This document shows, one piece after another, positions 21,046-33,800 of a DNA stretch of 64,000 nucleotides (position 1 is its first letter; every line of letters starts with the position of its first letter). Under the pieces are notes generated by a model. It did not search any database. It saw only the letters and a program-made list of their open reading frames with translations, and was not told the origin of the DNA. Origin of the DNA: Liolophura sinensis (Eukaryota > Mollusca > Polyplacophora > Chitonida > Chitonidae); contig NW_027018076.1 of assembly GCF_032854445.1 (NCBI RefSeq), forward strand, positions 1 to 64,000. The letters are read 5' to 3'. Both the position numbers and the translations under genes were made by a program.

Positions 21046-24000
21046 CACTGACCCACATCAGTAAGGTGCCAAAAGATGCGGAATTGGGCCAGGCATCGGC
21101 AGTGGTTTAAAAAATTGCAAATTTCCCTGGTTTCCATGGAGCAAGAGCCGTTTCTAGGCACGTGATGTAGTCATCAATGATCATTCAATTGTCGCTACAG
21201 CCAAAAGTATTGGTCGGAGAGCAACGCGGTTTGCACCATTCGATTTCTCGTCACAAAATACGTCGGATTAGTATCTTACCAGCAGCACTGGAACAGTTTT
21301 TCCACTTTTGCATTTTTGCCTGGTCTTTTTGTTAATTGAATTCGGCTACACTGTACTATGTACCATCGCGACTAGTCATTACTATATTCAACTTTTGACT
21401 ATAAGTTATGTGCCCTTTGGTAGCCCAGAAGACGTCAAATCTTTGGGCTAAGCCCATTTAACTCACCCAGCAATTGTCTTACTTCTAAGTCCAAGACAAT
21501 CTCAATGTCTTTATCTACGTGTAGAAAAACCACACCATTTGTACATAAAAAACACAAAGTACTAGATACAGTCTGCTGTAAAAAGTACAATTGAACACTG
21601 ACCCACATCAATAAGGTGCCAAAAGATGCGGAATTGGGCCAGGCATCGGCAGCTGTTTAAAAAATTGCAAATTTCCCTGGTTTCCATGGAGTAAGAGCCG
21701 TTGTTAGGCAAGTGATGTTGTCATCAATGATCATTCAATTGTCGCTACAGCCAAAAGTATTGGTCGGAGAGCAACGCGGTTTGCACCATTCGATTTCTCG
21801 TCACAAAATACGTCGGATTAGCCTCTTACCAGCAGCACTGGAACAGTTTTTCCACTTTTGCATTTTTGCCTGGTCTTTTTGTTAATTGAATTCGGCTACA
21901 CTGTACTATGTACCATCGCGACTAGTCATTACTATATTCAACTTTTGACTATAAGTTATGTGCCCTTTGGTAGCCCAGAAGACGTCAAATCTTTGGGCTA
22001 AGCCCATTTAACTCACCCAGCAATTGTCTTACTTCTAAGTCCAAGACAATCTCAATGTCTTTATCTACGTGTAGAAAAACCACACCATTTGTACATAAAA
22101 AACACAAAGTACTAGATACAGTCTGCTGTAAAAAGGACAATTAAACACTGACTCACATCAATAAGGTGCCAAAAGATGCGGAATTGGGCCAGGCATCGGC
22201 AGCTGTTTAAAAAATTGCAAATTTCCCTGGTTTCCATGGAGTAAGAGCCGTTTCTAGGCACGTGATGTTGTCATCAATGATCATTCAATTGTCGCTACAG
22301 CCAAAAGTATTGGTCGGAGAGCAACGCGGTTTGCACCATTCGATTTCTCGTCACAAAATACGTCGGATTAGTTTCTTACCAGCAGCACTGGAACAGTTTT
22401 TCAACTTTTGCATTTTTACCTGGTCTTTTTGTTAATTGAATTCGGCTACACTGTACTATGTACCATGGCGACTAGTCATTACTATATTCAACTTTTGACT
22501 ATAAGTTATGTGCCCATTGGTACCCCAGAAGACGTCAAGACTTTGGGCTAAGCCCATTTAACTCATCCAGCAATTGTCTTACCTCTATGTCCAAGACAAT
22601 CTCAATGTCTTTATCTACGTGTAGAAAAACCACACCATTTGTACATAAAAAACACAAAGTACTAGATACAGTGTGCTGTAAAAAGTACAATTGAACACTG
22701 ACCCACATCAATAAGGTGCCAAAAGATGCGGAATTGGGCCAGGCATCGGCAGCTGTTTAAAAAATTGCAAATTTCCCTGGTTTCCATGGAGTAAGAGCCG
22801 TTTCTAGGCACGTGATGTTGTCATCAATGATCATTTAATTGTCACTACAGCCAAAAGTATTGGTCGGAGAGCAACGCGGTTTGCACCATTCGATTTCTCG
22901 TCACAAAATACGTCGGATTAGCCTCTTACCAGCAGCACTGGAACACTTTTTCCACTTTTGCATTTTTCCCTGGTCTTTTTGTTAATTGAAATCGGCTACA
23001 CTGTACTATGTACCATCGCGACTGGTCATTACTATATTCAACTTTTGACTATAAGTTATGTGCCCTTTGGTAGCCCAGAAGACGTCAAATCTTTGGGCTA
23101 AGCCCATTTAACTCACCCAGCAATTGTCTTATTTCTAGGTCGAAGACAATCTCAATGTCTATATCTACGTGTAGAAAAACCACACCATTTGTACATAAAA
23201 AACACAAAGTACTAGATACAGTGTGCTGTAAAAAGTACAATTGAACACTGACCCACATCAATAAGGTGCCAAAAGATGCGGAATTGGGCCAGGCATCGGC
23301 AGCTGTTTAAAAAATTGCTAATTTCCCTGGTTTCCATGGAGTAAGAACCGTTGTTAGGCACGTGATTTTGTCATCAATGATCATTCAATTGTCGCTACAG
23401 CCAAAAGTATTGGTTGGAGAGCAACGCGGTTTGCACCATTCGATTTCTCGTCACAAAATACGTCGGATTAGCCTCTTACCAGCAGCACTGGAACACTTTT
23501 TCCACTTTTGCATTTTTGCCTGGTCTTTTTGTTAATTGAAATCGGCTACACTGTACTATGTACCATCGCGACTGGTCATTACTATATTCAACTTTTGACT
23601 ATAAGTTATGTGCCCTTTGGTAGCCCAGAAGACGTCAAATCTTTGGGCTAAGCCCATTTAACTCATCCAGCAATTGTCTTACTTCTAAGTCCAAGACAAT
23701 CTCAATGTCTTTATCTACGTGTAGAAAAACCACACCATTTGTACATAAAAAACACAAAGTACTAGATACATTCTGCTGTAAAAAGTACAATTGAACACTG
23801 ACCCACATCAATAAGATGCCAAAAGATGCGGAATTGGGCCAGGCATCGGCAGCTGTTTAAAAAATTGCAAATTTCCCTGGTTTCCATGGAGTAAGAGCCG
23901 TTTCTAGGCAAGTGATGTTGTCATCAATGATCATTCAATTGTCGCTACAGCCAAAAGTATTGGTCGGAGAGCAACGCGGTTTGCACCATTCGATTTCTCG

Positions 24001-24895
24001 TCACAAAATACGTCGGATTAGCCTCTTACCAGCAGCACTGGAACAGTTTTTCCACTTTTGCATTTTTCCCTGGTCTTTTTGTTAATTGAATTCGGCTACA
24101 CTGTACTATGTACCATCGCGACTGTTCATTACTATATTCAACTTTTGACTATAAGTTATGTGCCCTTTGGTAGCCCAGAAGACGTCAAATCTTTGGGCTA
24201 AGCCCATTTAACTCACCCAGCAATTGTCTTATTTCTAGGTCGAAGACAATCTCAATGTCTTTATCTACGTGTAGAAAAACCACACCATTTGTACATAAAA
24301 AACAGAAAGTACTAGATACAGTCTGCTGTAAAAAATACAATTGAACACTGACCCACATCAATAAGGTGCCAAAAGATGCGGAATTGGGCCAGGCATCGGC
24401 AGTGGTTTAAAAAATTGCAAATTTCCCTGGTTTCCATGGAGCAAGAGCCGTTTCTAGGCACTTGATGTAGTCATCAATGATCATTCAATTGTCGCTACAG
24501 CCAAAAGTATTGGTCGGAGAGCAACGCGGTTTGCACCATTCGATTTCTCGTCACAAAATACGTCGGATTAGTATCTTACCAGCAGCACTGGAACAGTTTT
24601 TCCACTTTTGCATTTTTGCCTGGTCTTTTTGTTAATTGAATTCGGCTACACTGTACTATGTACCATCGCGACTAGTCATTACTATATTTAACTTTTGAAT
24701 ATAAGTTATGTGCCCTTTGGTAGCCCAGAAGACGTCAAATCTTTGGGCTAAGCCCATTTAACTCACCCAGCAATTGTCTTACTTCTAAGTCCAAGACAAT
24801 CTCAATGTCTTTATCTACGTGTAGAAAAACCACACCATTTGTACATAAAAAACAGAAAGTACTAGATACAGTCTGCTGTAAAAAGTATAATTGAA
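21046..24895 (+). repeat. Seven-monomer block reusing upstream types
   Basis: Monomers start at 21046, 21596, 22146, 22696, 23246, 23796 and 24346. The first four repeat 16092-18295. Monomers 23246 and 23796 repeat 18846 and 19396 at a 4400-bp offset. Monomer 24346 resembles 21046 (CAGTGGTTT, GAGCAAGAG, GGATTAGTATC, GACTAGTC). The order of types differs from the upstream version, so several exchange events are needed. Confidence 0.76.
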
Positions 24896-25994
24896 CACTG
24901 ACCCACATCAGTAAGGTGCCAAAAGATGCGGAATTGGGCCAGGCATCGGCAGCTGTTTAAAAAATTGCAAATTTCCCTGGTTTCCATGGAGTAAGAGCCG
25001 TTTCTAGGCAAGTCATGTTGTCATCAATGATCATTCAATTGTCGCTACAGCCAAAAGTATTGGTCGGAGAGCAACGCGGTTTGCACCATTCGATTTCTCG
25101 TCACAAAATACGTCCGATTAGCTCCTTACCAGCAGCACTGGAACAGTTTTTCCACTTTTGCATTTTTGCCTGGTCTTTTTGTTAATTGAAATCGGCTACA
25201 CTGTACTATGTACCATCGCGACTGGTCATTACTATATTCAACTTTTGACTATAAGTTATGTGCCCTTTGGTAGCCCAGAAGACGTCAAATCTTTGGGCTA
25301 AGGCCATTTAACTCACCCAGCAATTGTCTTACTTCTAAGTCCAAGACAATCTCAATGTCTTTATCTACGTGTAGAAAAACCACACCATTTGTACATAAAA
25401 AACACAAAGTACTAGATACAGTCTGCTGTAAAAAGTACAATTGAACACTGACCCACATCAATAAGGTGCCAAAAGATGCGGAATTGGGCCAGGCATCGGC
25501 AGCTGTTTAAAAAATTGCAAATTTCCCTGGTTTCCATGGAGTAAGAGCCGTTGTTAGGCAAGTGATGTTGTCATCAATGATCATTCAATTGTCGCTACAG
25601 CCAAAAGTATTGGTCGGAGAGCAACGCGGTTTGCACCATTCGATTTCTCGTCAAAAAATACGTCGGATTAGTATCTTACCAGCAGCACTGGAACAGTTTT
25701 TCCACTTTTGCATTTTTGCCTGGTCTTTTTGTTAATTGAAATCGGCTACACTGTACTATGTACCATCGCGACTGGTCATTACTATATTCAACTTTTGACT
25801 ATAAGTTATGTGCCCTTTGGTAGCCCAGAAGACGTCAAATCTTTGGGCTAAGCCCATTTAACTCACCCAGCAATGTCTTACTTCTAAGTCCAAGACAATC
25901 TCAATGTCTTTATCTACGTGTAGAAAAACCACACCATTTGTACATAAAAAACACAAAGTACTAGATACAGTCTGCTGTAAAAAGTACAATTGAA
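24896..25994 (+). repeat. Two transition monomers before the 4-mer repeat
   Basis: Monomers start at 24896 and 25446. The first carries ATCAGTAAGG, AAGTCATG and TAAGGCCATT, the markers of the fourth member of the downstream 4-mer, but with GTCCGATTAGCTCC. The second carries GTTGTTAGGCAAGTG with CGTCAAAAAATACG and GATTAGTATC. It has lost one T in CAGCAATGTC and is 549 bp long. Confidence 0.72.
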
Positions 25995-28195
25995 CACTGA
26001 CCCACATCAATAAGGTGCCAAAAGATGCGGAATTGGGCCAGGCATCGGCAGCTGTTTAAAAAATTGCAAATTTCCCTGGTTTCCATGGAGTAAGAGCCGT
26101 TGTTAGGCAAGTGATGTTGTCATCAATGATCATTCAATTGTCGCTACAGCCAAAAGTATTGGTCGGAGAGCAACGCGGTTTGCACCATTCGATTTCTCGT
26201 CACAAAATACGTCGGATTACCCTCTTACCAGCAGCACTGGAACAGTTTTTCCACTTTTGCATTTTTGCCTGGTCTTTTTGTTAATTGAAATCGGCTACAC
26301 TGTACTATGTACCATCGCGACTGGTCATTACTATATTCAACTTTTGACTATAAGTTATGTGCCCTTTGGTAGCCCAGAAGACGTCAAATCTTTGGGCTCA
26401 GCCCATTTAACTCACCCAGCAATTGTCTTATTTCTAGGTCGAAGACAATCTCAATGTCTTTATCTACGTGTAGAAAAACCACACCATTTGTACATAAAAA
26501 ACACAAAGTACTAGATACAGTCTGCTGTAAAAAGTACAATTGAACACTGACCCACATCAATAAGGTGCCAAAAGATGCGGAATTGGGCCAGGCATCGGCA
26601 GCTGTTTAAAAAATTGCAAATTTCCCTGGTTTCCATGGAGCAAGAGCCGTTTCTAGGCACTTGATGTAGTCATCAATGATCATTCAATTGTCGCTACAGC
26701 CAAAAGAATTGGTCGGAGAGCAACGCGGTTTGCACCATTCGATTTCTCGTCACAAAATACGTCGGATTAGTTTCTTACCAGCAGCACTGGAACAGTTTTT
26801 CAACTTTTGCATTTTTACCTGGTCTTTTTGTTAATTGAAATCGGCTACACTGTACTATGTACCATCGCGACTGGTCATTACTATATTCAACTTTTGACTA
26901 TAAGTTATGTGCCCTTTGGTAGCCCAGAAGACGTCAAATCTTTGGGCTAAGGCCATTTAACTCACCCAGCAATTGTCTTACTTCTAAGTCCAAGACAATC
27001 TCAATGTCTTTATCTACGTGTAGAAAAACCACACCATTTGTACATAAAAAACACAAAGTACTAGATACAGTCTGCTGTAAAAAGTACAATTGAACACTGA
27101 CCCACATCAATAAGGTGCCAAAAGATGCGGAATTGGGCCAGGCATCGGCAGCTGTTTAAAAAATTGCAAATTTCCCTGGTTTCCATGGAGCAAGAGCCGT
27201 TTCTAGGCACTTGATGTAGTCATCAATGATCATTCAATTGTCGCTACAGCCAAAAGTATTGGTCGGAGAGCAACGCGGTTTGCACCATTCGATTTCTCGT
27301 CACAAAATACGTCGGATTAGTATCTTACCAGCAGCACTGGAACAGTTTTTCCACTTTTGCATTTTTGCCTGGTCTTTTTGTTAATTGAATTCGGCTACAC
27401 TGTACTATGTACCATCGCGACTAGTCATTACTATATTCAACTTTTGACTATAAGTTATGTGCCCTTTGGTAGCCCAGAAGACCTCAAATCTTTGGGCTAA
27501 GCCCATTTAACTCACCCAGCAATTGTCTTACTTCTAAGTCCAAGACAATCTCAATGTCTTTATCTACGTGTAGAAAAAACCACACCATTTGTACATAAAA
27601 AACACAAAGTACTAGATACAGTCTGCTGTAAAAAGTATAATTGAACACTGACCCACATCAGTAAGGTGCCAAAAGATGCGTAATTGGGCCAGGCATCGGC
27701 AGCTGTTTAAAAAATTGCAAATTTCCCTGGTTTCCATGGAGTAAGAGCCGTTTCTAGGCAAGTCATGTTGTCATCAATGATCATTCAATTGTCGCTACAG
27801 CCAAAAGTATTGGTCGGAGAGCAACGCGGTTTGCACCATTCGATTTCTCGTCACAAAATACGTCGGATTAGCCTCTTACCAGCAGCACTGGAACAGTTTT
27901 TCCACTTTTGCATTTTTGCCTGGTCTTTTTGTTAATTGAAATCGGCTACACTGTACTATGTACCATCGCGACTGGTCATTACTATATTCAACTTTTGACT
28001 ATAAGTTATGTGCCCTTTGGTAGCCCAGAAGACGTCAAATCTTTGGGCTAAGGCCATTTAACTCACCCAGCAATTGTCTTACTTCTAAGTCCAAGACAAT
28101 CTCAATGTCTTTATCTACGTGTAGAAAAACCACACCATTTGTACATAAAAAACACAAAGTACTAGATACAGTCTGCTGTAAAAAGTACAATTGAA
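25995..28195 (+). repeat. 4-monomer higher-order repeat, copy 1 (2201 bp)
   Basis: Four types in order start at 25995 (P: GTTGTTAGGCAAGTG, GGATTACCC, GGGCTCAGCCC), 26545 (Q: GAGCAAGAG, AAAGAATTGG, GATTAGTTTC, TTTTTACCTGG, TAAGGCCATT), 27095 (R: GAGCAAGAG, GATTAGTATC, GAATTCGG, GACTAGTC) and 27646 (S: ATCAGTAAGG, AAGTCATG, TAAGGCCATT). One extra A in monomer R makes this copy 2201 bp. The same order returns at 28196 and 33697. Confidence 0.85.
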
Positions 28196-30395
28196 CACTG
28201 ACCCACATCAATAAGGTGCCAAAAGATGCGGAATTGGGCCAGGCATCGGCAGCTGTTTAAAAAATTGCAAATTTCCCTGGTTTCCATGGAGTAAGAGCCG
28301 TTGTTAGGCAAGTGATGTTGTCATCAATGATCATTCAATTGTCGCTACAGCCAAAAGTATTGGTCGGAGAGCAACGCGGTTTGCACCATTCGATTTCTCG
28401 TCACAAAATACGTCGGATTACCCTCTTACCAGCAGCACTGGAACAGTTTTTCCACTTTTGCATTTTTGCCTGGTCTTTTTGTTAATTGAAATCGGCTACA
28501 CTGTACTATGTACCATCGCGACTGGTCATTACTATATTCAACTTTTGACTATAAGTTATGTGCCCTTTGGTAGCCCAGAAGACGTCAAATCTTTGGGCTC
28601 TGCCCATTTAACTCACCCAGCAATTGTCTTATTTCTAGGTCGAAGACAATCTCAATGTCTTTATCTACGTGTAGAAAAACCACACCATTTGTACATAAAA
28701 AACACAAAGTACTAGATACAGTCTGCTGTAAAAAGTACAATTGAACACTGACCCACATCAATAAGGTGCCAAAAGATGCGGAATTGGGCCAGGCATCGGC
28801 AGTTGTTTAAAAAATTGCAAATTTCCCTGGTTTCCATGGAGCAAGAGCCGTTTCTAGGCACTTGATGTAGTCATCAATGATCATTCAATTGTCGCTACAG
28901 CCAAAAGAATTGGTCGGAGAGCAACGCGGTTTGCACCATTCGATTTCTCGTCACAAAATACGTCGGATTAGTTTCTTACCAGCAGCACTGGAACAGTTTT
29001 TCAACTTTTGCATTTTTACCTGGTCTTTTTGTTAATTGAAATCGGCTACACTGTACTATGTACCATCGCGACTGGTCATTACTATATTCAACTTTTGACT
29101 ATAAGTTATGTGCCCTTTGGTAGCCCAGAAGACGTCAAATCTTTGGGCTAAGGCCATTTAACTCACCCAGCAATTGTCTTACTTCTAAGTCCAAGACAAT
29201 CTCAATGTCTTTATCTACGTGTAGAAAAACCACACCATTTGTACATAAAAAACACAAAGTACTAGATACAGTCTGCTGTAAAAAGTACAATTGAACACTG
29301 ACCCACATCAATAAGGTGCCAAAAGATGCGGAATTGGGCCAGGCATCGGCAGCTGTTTAAAAAATTGCAAATTTCCCTGGTTTCCATGGAGCAAGAGCCG
29401 TTTCTAGGCACTTGATGTAGTCATCAATGATCATTCAATTGTCGCTACAGCCAAAAGTATTGGTCGGAGAGCAACGCGGTTTGCACCATTCGATTTCTCG
29501 TCACAAAATACGTCGGATTAGTATCTTACCAGCAGCACTGGAACAGTTTTTCCACTTTTGCATTTTTGCCTGGTCTTTTTGTTAATTGAATTCGGCTACA
29601 CTGTACTATGTACCATCGCGACTAGTCATTACTATATTCAACTTTTGACTATAAGTTATGTGCCCTTTGGTAGCCCAGAAGACGTCAAATCTTTGGGCTG
29701 AGCCCATTTAACTCACCCAGCAATTGTCTTACTTCTAAGTCCAAGACAATCTCAATGTCTTTATCTACGTGTAGAAAAACCACACCATTTGTACATAAAA
29801 AACACAAAGTACTAGATACAGTCTGCTGTAAAAAGTATAATTGAACACTGACCCACATCAGTAAGGTGCCAAAAGATGCGCAATTGGGCCAGGCATCGGC
29901 AGCTGTTTAAAAAATTGCAAATTTCCCTGGTTTCCATGGAGTAAGAGCCGTTTCTAGGCAAGTCATGTTGTCATCAATGATCATTCAATTGTCGCTACAG
30001 CCAAAAGTATTGGTCGGAGAGCAACGCGGTTTGCACCATTCGATTTCTCGTCACAAAATACGTCGGATTAGCCTCTTACCAGCAGCACTGGAACAGTTTT
30101 TCCACTTTTGCATTTTTGCCTGGTCTTTTTGTTAATTGAAATCGGCTACACTGTACTATGTACCATCGCGACTGGTCATTACTATATTCAACTTTTGACT
30201 ATAAGTTATGTGCCCTTTGGTAGCCCAGAAGACGTCAAATCTTTGGGCTAAGGCCATTTAACTCACCCAGCAATTGTCTTACTTCTAAGTCCAAGACAAT
30301 CTCAATGTCTTTATCTACGTGTAGAAAAACCACACCATTTGTACATAAAAAACACAAAGTACTAGATACAGTCTGCTGTAAAAAGTACAATTGAA
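28196..30395 (+). repeat. 4-monomer higher-order repeat, copy 2 (2200 bp)
   Basis: Types P, Q, R and S start at 28196, 28746, 29296 and 29846. The central base of the TGGGCT-N-AGCCCA palindrome changes to G in type R here (GGGCTGAGCCC), and type P has GGGCTCTGCCC. Apart from such single sites the copy closely follows the one at 25995. It is followed by another P and a Q-like monomer at 30396 and 30946, the latter switching to TACCATGGCG and TGCCCATTGG. Confidence 0.85.
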
Positions 30396-33300
30396 CACTG
30401 ACCCACATCAATAAGGTGCCAAAAGATGCGGAATTGGGCCAGGCATCGGCAGCTGTTTAAAAAATTGCAAATTTCCCTGGTTTCCATGGAGTAAGAGCCG
30501 TTGTTAGGCAAGTGATGTTGTCATCAATGATCATTCAATTGTCGCTACAGCCAAAAGTATTGGTCGGAGAGCAACGCGGTTTGCACCATTCGATTTCTCG
30601 TCACAAAATACGTCGGATTACCCTCTTACCAGCAGCACTGGAACAGTTTTTCCACTTTTGCATTTTTGCCTGGTCTTTTTGTTAATTGAAATCGGCTACA
30701 CTGTACTATGTACCATCGCGACTGGTCATTACTATATTCAACTTTTGACTATAAGTTATGTGCCCTTTGGTAGCCCAGAAGACGTCAAATCTTTGGGCTC
30801 AGCCCATTTAACTCACCCAGCAATTGTCTTATTTCTAGGTCGAAGACAATCTCAATGTCTTTATCTACGTGTAGAAAAACCACACCATTTGTACATAAAA
30901 AACACAAAGTACTAGATACAGTCTGCTGTAAAAAGTACAATTGAACACTGACCCACATCAATAAGGTGCCAAAAGATGCGGAATTGGGCCAGGCATCGGC
31001 AGTTGTTTAAAAAATTGCAAATTTCCCTGGTTTCCATGGAGCAAGAGCCGTTTCTAGGCACTTGATGTAGTCATCAATGATCATTCAATTGTCGCTACAG
31101 CCAAAAGAATTGGTCGGAGAGCAACGCGGTTTGCACCATTCGATTTCTCGTCACAAAATACGTCGGATTAGTTTCTTACCAGCAGCACTGGAACAGTTTT
31201 TCAACTTTTGCATTTTTACCTGGTCTTTTTGTTAATTGAAATCGGCTACACTGTACTATGTACCATGGCGACTAGTCATTACTATATTCAACTTTTGACT
31301 ATAAGTTATGTGCCCATTGGTACCCCAGAAGACGTCAAGACTTTGGGCTAAGCCCATTTAACTCATCCAGCAATTGTCTTACCTCTATGTCCAAGACAAT
31401 CTCAATGTCTTTATCTACGTGTAGAAAAACCACACCATTTGTACATAAAAAACACAAAGTACTAGATACAGTGTGCTGTAAAAAGTACAATTGAACACTG
31501 ACCCACATCAATAAGGTGCCAAAAGATGCGGAATTGGGCCAGGCATCGGCAGTTGTTTAAAAAATTGCAAATTTCCCTGGTTTCCATGGAGTAAGAGCCG
31601 TTTCTAGGCACGTGATGTTGTCATCAATGATCATTCAATTGTCACTACAGCCAAAAGTATTGGTCAGAGAGCAACGCGGTTTGCACCATTCGATTTCTCG
31701 TCACAAAATACGTCGGATTAGCCTCTTACCAGCAGCACTGGAACAGTTTTTCCACTTTTGCATTTTTCCCTGGTCTTTTTGTTAATTGAAATCGGCTACA
31801 CTGTACTATGTACCATCGCGACTGGTCATTACTATATTCAATTTTTGACTATAAGTTATGTGCCCTTTGGTAGCCCAGAAGACGTTAAATCTTTGGGCTA
31901 AGCCCATTTAACTCACCCAGCAATTGTCTTATTTCTAGGTCGAAGACAATCTCAATGTCTATATATACGTGTAGAAAAACCACACCATTTGTACATAAAA
32001 AACACAAAGTACTAGATACAGTCTGCTGTAAAAAGTACAATTGAACACTGACCCACATCAATAAGGTGCCAAAAGATGCGAAATTTGGCCAGGCATCGGC
32101 AGCTGTTTAAAAAATTGCAAATTTCCCTGGTTTCCATGGAGTAAGAGCCGTTGTTAGGCACGTGATTTTGTCATCAATGATCATTCAATTGTCGCTACAG
32201 CCAAAAGTATTGGTCGGAGAGCAACGCGGTTTGCACCATTCGATTTCTCGTCAAAAAATACGTCGGATTAGTATCTTACCAGCAGCACTGGAACAGTTTT
32301 TCCACTTTTGCATTTTTGCCTGGTCTTTTTGTTAATTGAAATCGGCTACACTGTACTATGTACCATCGCGACTGGTCATTACTATATTCAACTTTTGACT
32401 ATAAGTTATGTGCCCTTTGGTAGCCCAGAAGACGTCAAATCTTTGGGCTAAGCCCATTTAACTCACCCAGCAATTGTCTTATTTCTAGGTCGAAGACAAT
32501 CTCAATGTCTATATCTACGTGTAGAAAAACCACACCATTTGTACATAAAAAACACAAAGTACTAGATACAGTGTGCTGTAAAAAGTACAATTGAACACTG
32601 ACCCACATCAATAAGGTGCCAAAAGATGCGGAATTGGGCCAGGCATCGGCAGCTGTTTAAAAAATTGCTAATTTCCCTGGTTTCCATGGAGTAAGAACCG
32701 TTGTTAGGCACGTGATTTTGTCATCAATGATCATTCAATTGTCGCTACAGCCAAAAGCATTGGTTGGAGAGCAACGCGGTTTGCACCATTCGATTTCTCG
32801 TCACAAAATACGTCGGATTAGCCTCTTACCAGCAGCACTGGAACACTTTTTCCACTTTTGCATTTTTGCCTGGTCTTTTTGTTAATTGAAATCGGCTACA
32901 CTGTACTATCTACCATCGCGACTGGTCATTACTATATTCAACTTTTGACTATAAGTTATGTGCCCTTTGGTAGCCCAGAAGACGTCAAATCTTTGGGCTA
33001 AGCCCATTTAACTCACCCAGCAATTGTCTTATTTCTAGGTCGAAGACAATCTCAATGTCTATATCTACGTGTTCAAAAAACCACACCATTTGTACATAAA
33101 AAACACAAAGTACTAGATACAGTGTGCTGTAAAAAGTACAATTGAACACTGACCCACATCAATAAGGTGCCAAAAGATGCGGAATTGGGCCAGGCATCGG
33201 CAGTTGTTTAAAAAATTGCAAATTTCCCTGGTTTCCATGGAGTAAGAGCCGTTTCTAGGCACGTGATTTTGTCATCAGTGATCATTCAATTGTCGCTACA

Positions 33301-33800
33301 GCCAAAAGTATTGGTCGGAGAGCAACGCGGTTTGCACCATTCGATTTCTCGTCAAAAAATACGTCGGATTAGCTCCTTACCAGCAGCACTGGAACAGTTT
33401 TTCCACTTTTGCATTTTTGCCTGGTCTTTTTGTTAATTGAAATCGGCTACACTGTACTATGTACCATCGCGACTGGTCATTACTATATTCAACTTTTGAC
33501 TATAAGTTATGTGCCCTTTGGTAGCCCAGAAGACGTCAAATCTTTGGGCTAAGCCCATTTAACTCACCCAGCAATTGTCTTACTTCTAAGTCCAAGACAA
33601 TCTCAATGTCTTTATCTACGTGTAGAAAAACCACACCATTTGTACATAAAAAACACAAAGTACTAGATACAGTGTGCTGTAAAAAGTACAATTGAACACT
33701 GACCCACATCAATAAGGTGCCAAAAGATGCGGAATTGGGCCAGGCATCGGCAGCTGTTTATAAAATTGCAAATTTCCCTGGTTTCCATGTAGTAAGAGCC
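28300..33800 (+). repeat. 10-monomer higher-order unit, copy 1 (~5.5 kb)
   Basis: Anchors 28196, 28746, 29296, 29846, 30396, 30946, 31496, 32046, 32596 and 33147 carry the same ordered rare variants as 33697 through 38649. The composition is P, Q, R, S, P, then a Q-like chimera, then four further types: GTCACTACAG with GGTCAGAGAGC and GACGTTAAAT; GCGAAATTTGGCC with CGTCAAAAAA; GGTTGGAGAGC with GAACAC and GTGTTCAAAAAA; and GTCATCAGTGATC. TACCATGGCG lies at 31261 in this copy and 36762 in the next, 5501 bp apart. Boundaries are approximate and lie in the 5' third of monomers 28196 and 33697. Confidence 0.85.

Noticed and set aside
33246-33291. Hammerhead ribozyme core on the minus strand
   Set aside because: CTGATGA and a downstream GAAAC appear on the minus strand only where TCATCAG replaces TCATCAA (33147 and 38649 monomers). 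Most monomers have TTGATGA, and the intervening sequence forms no stem II.
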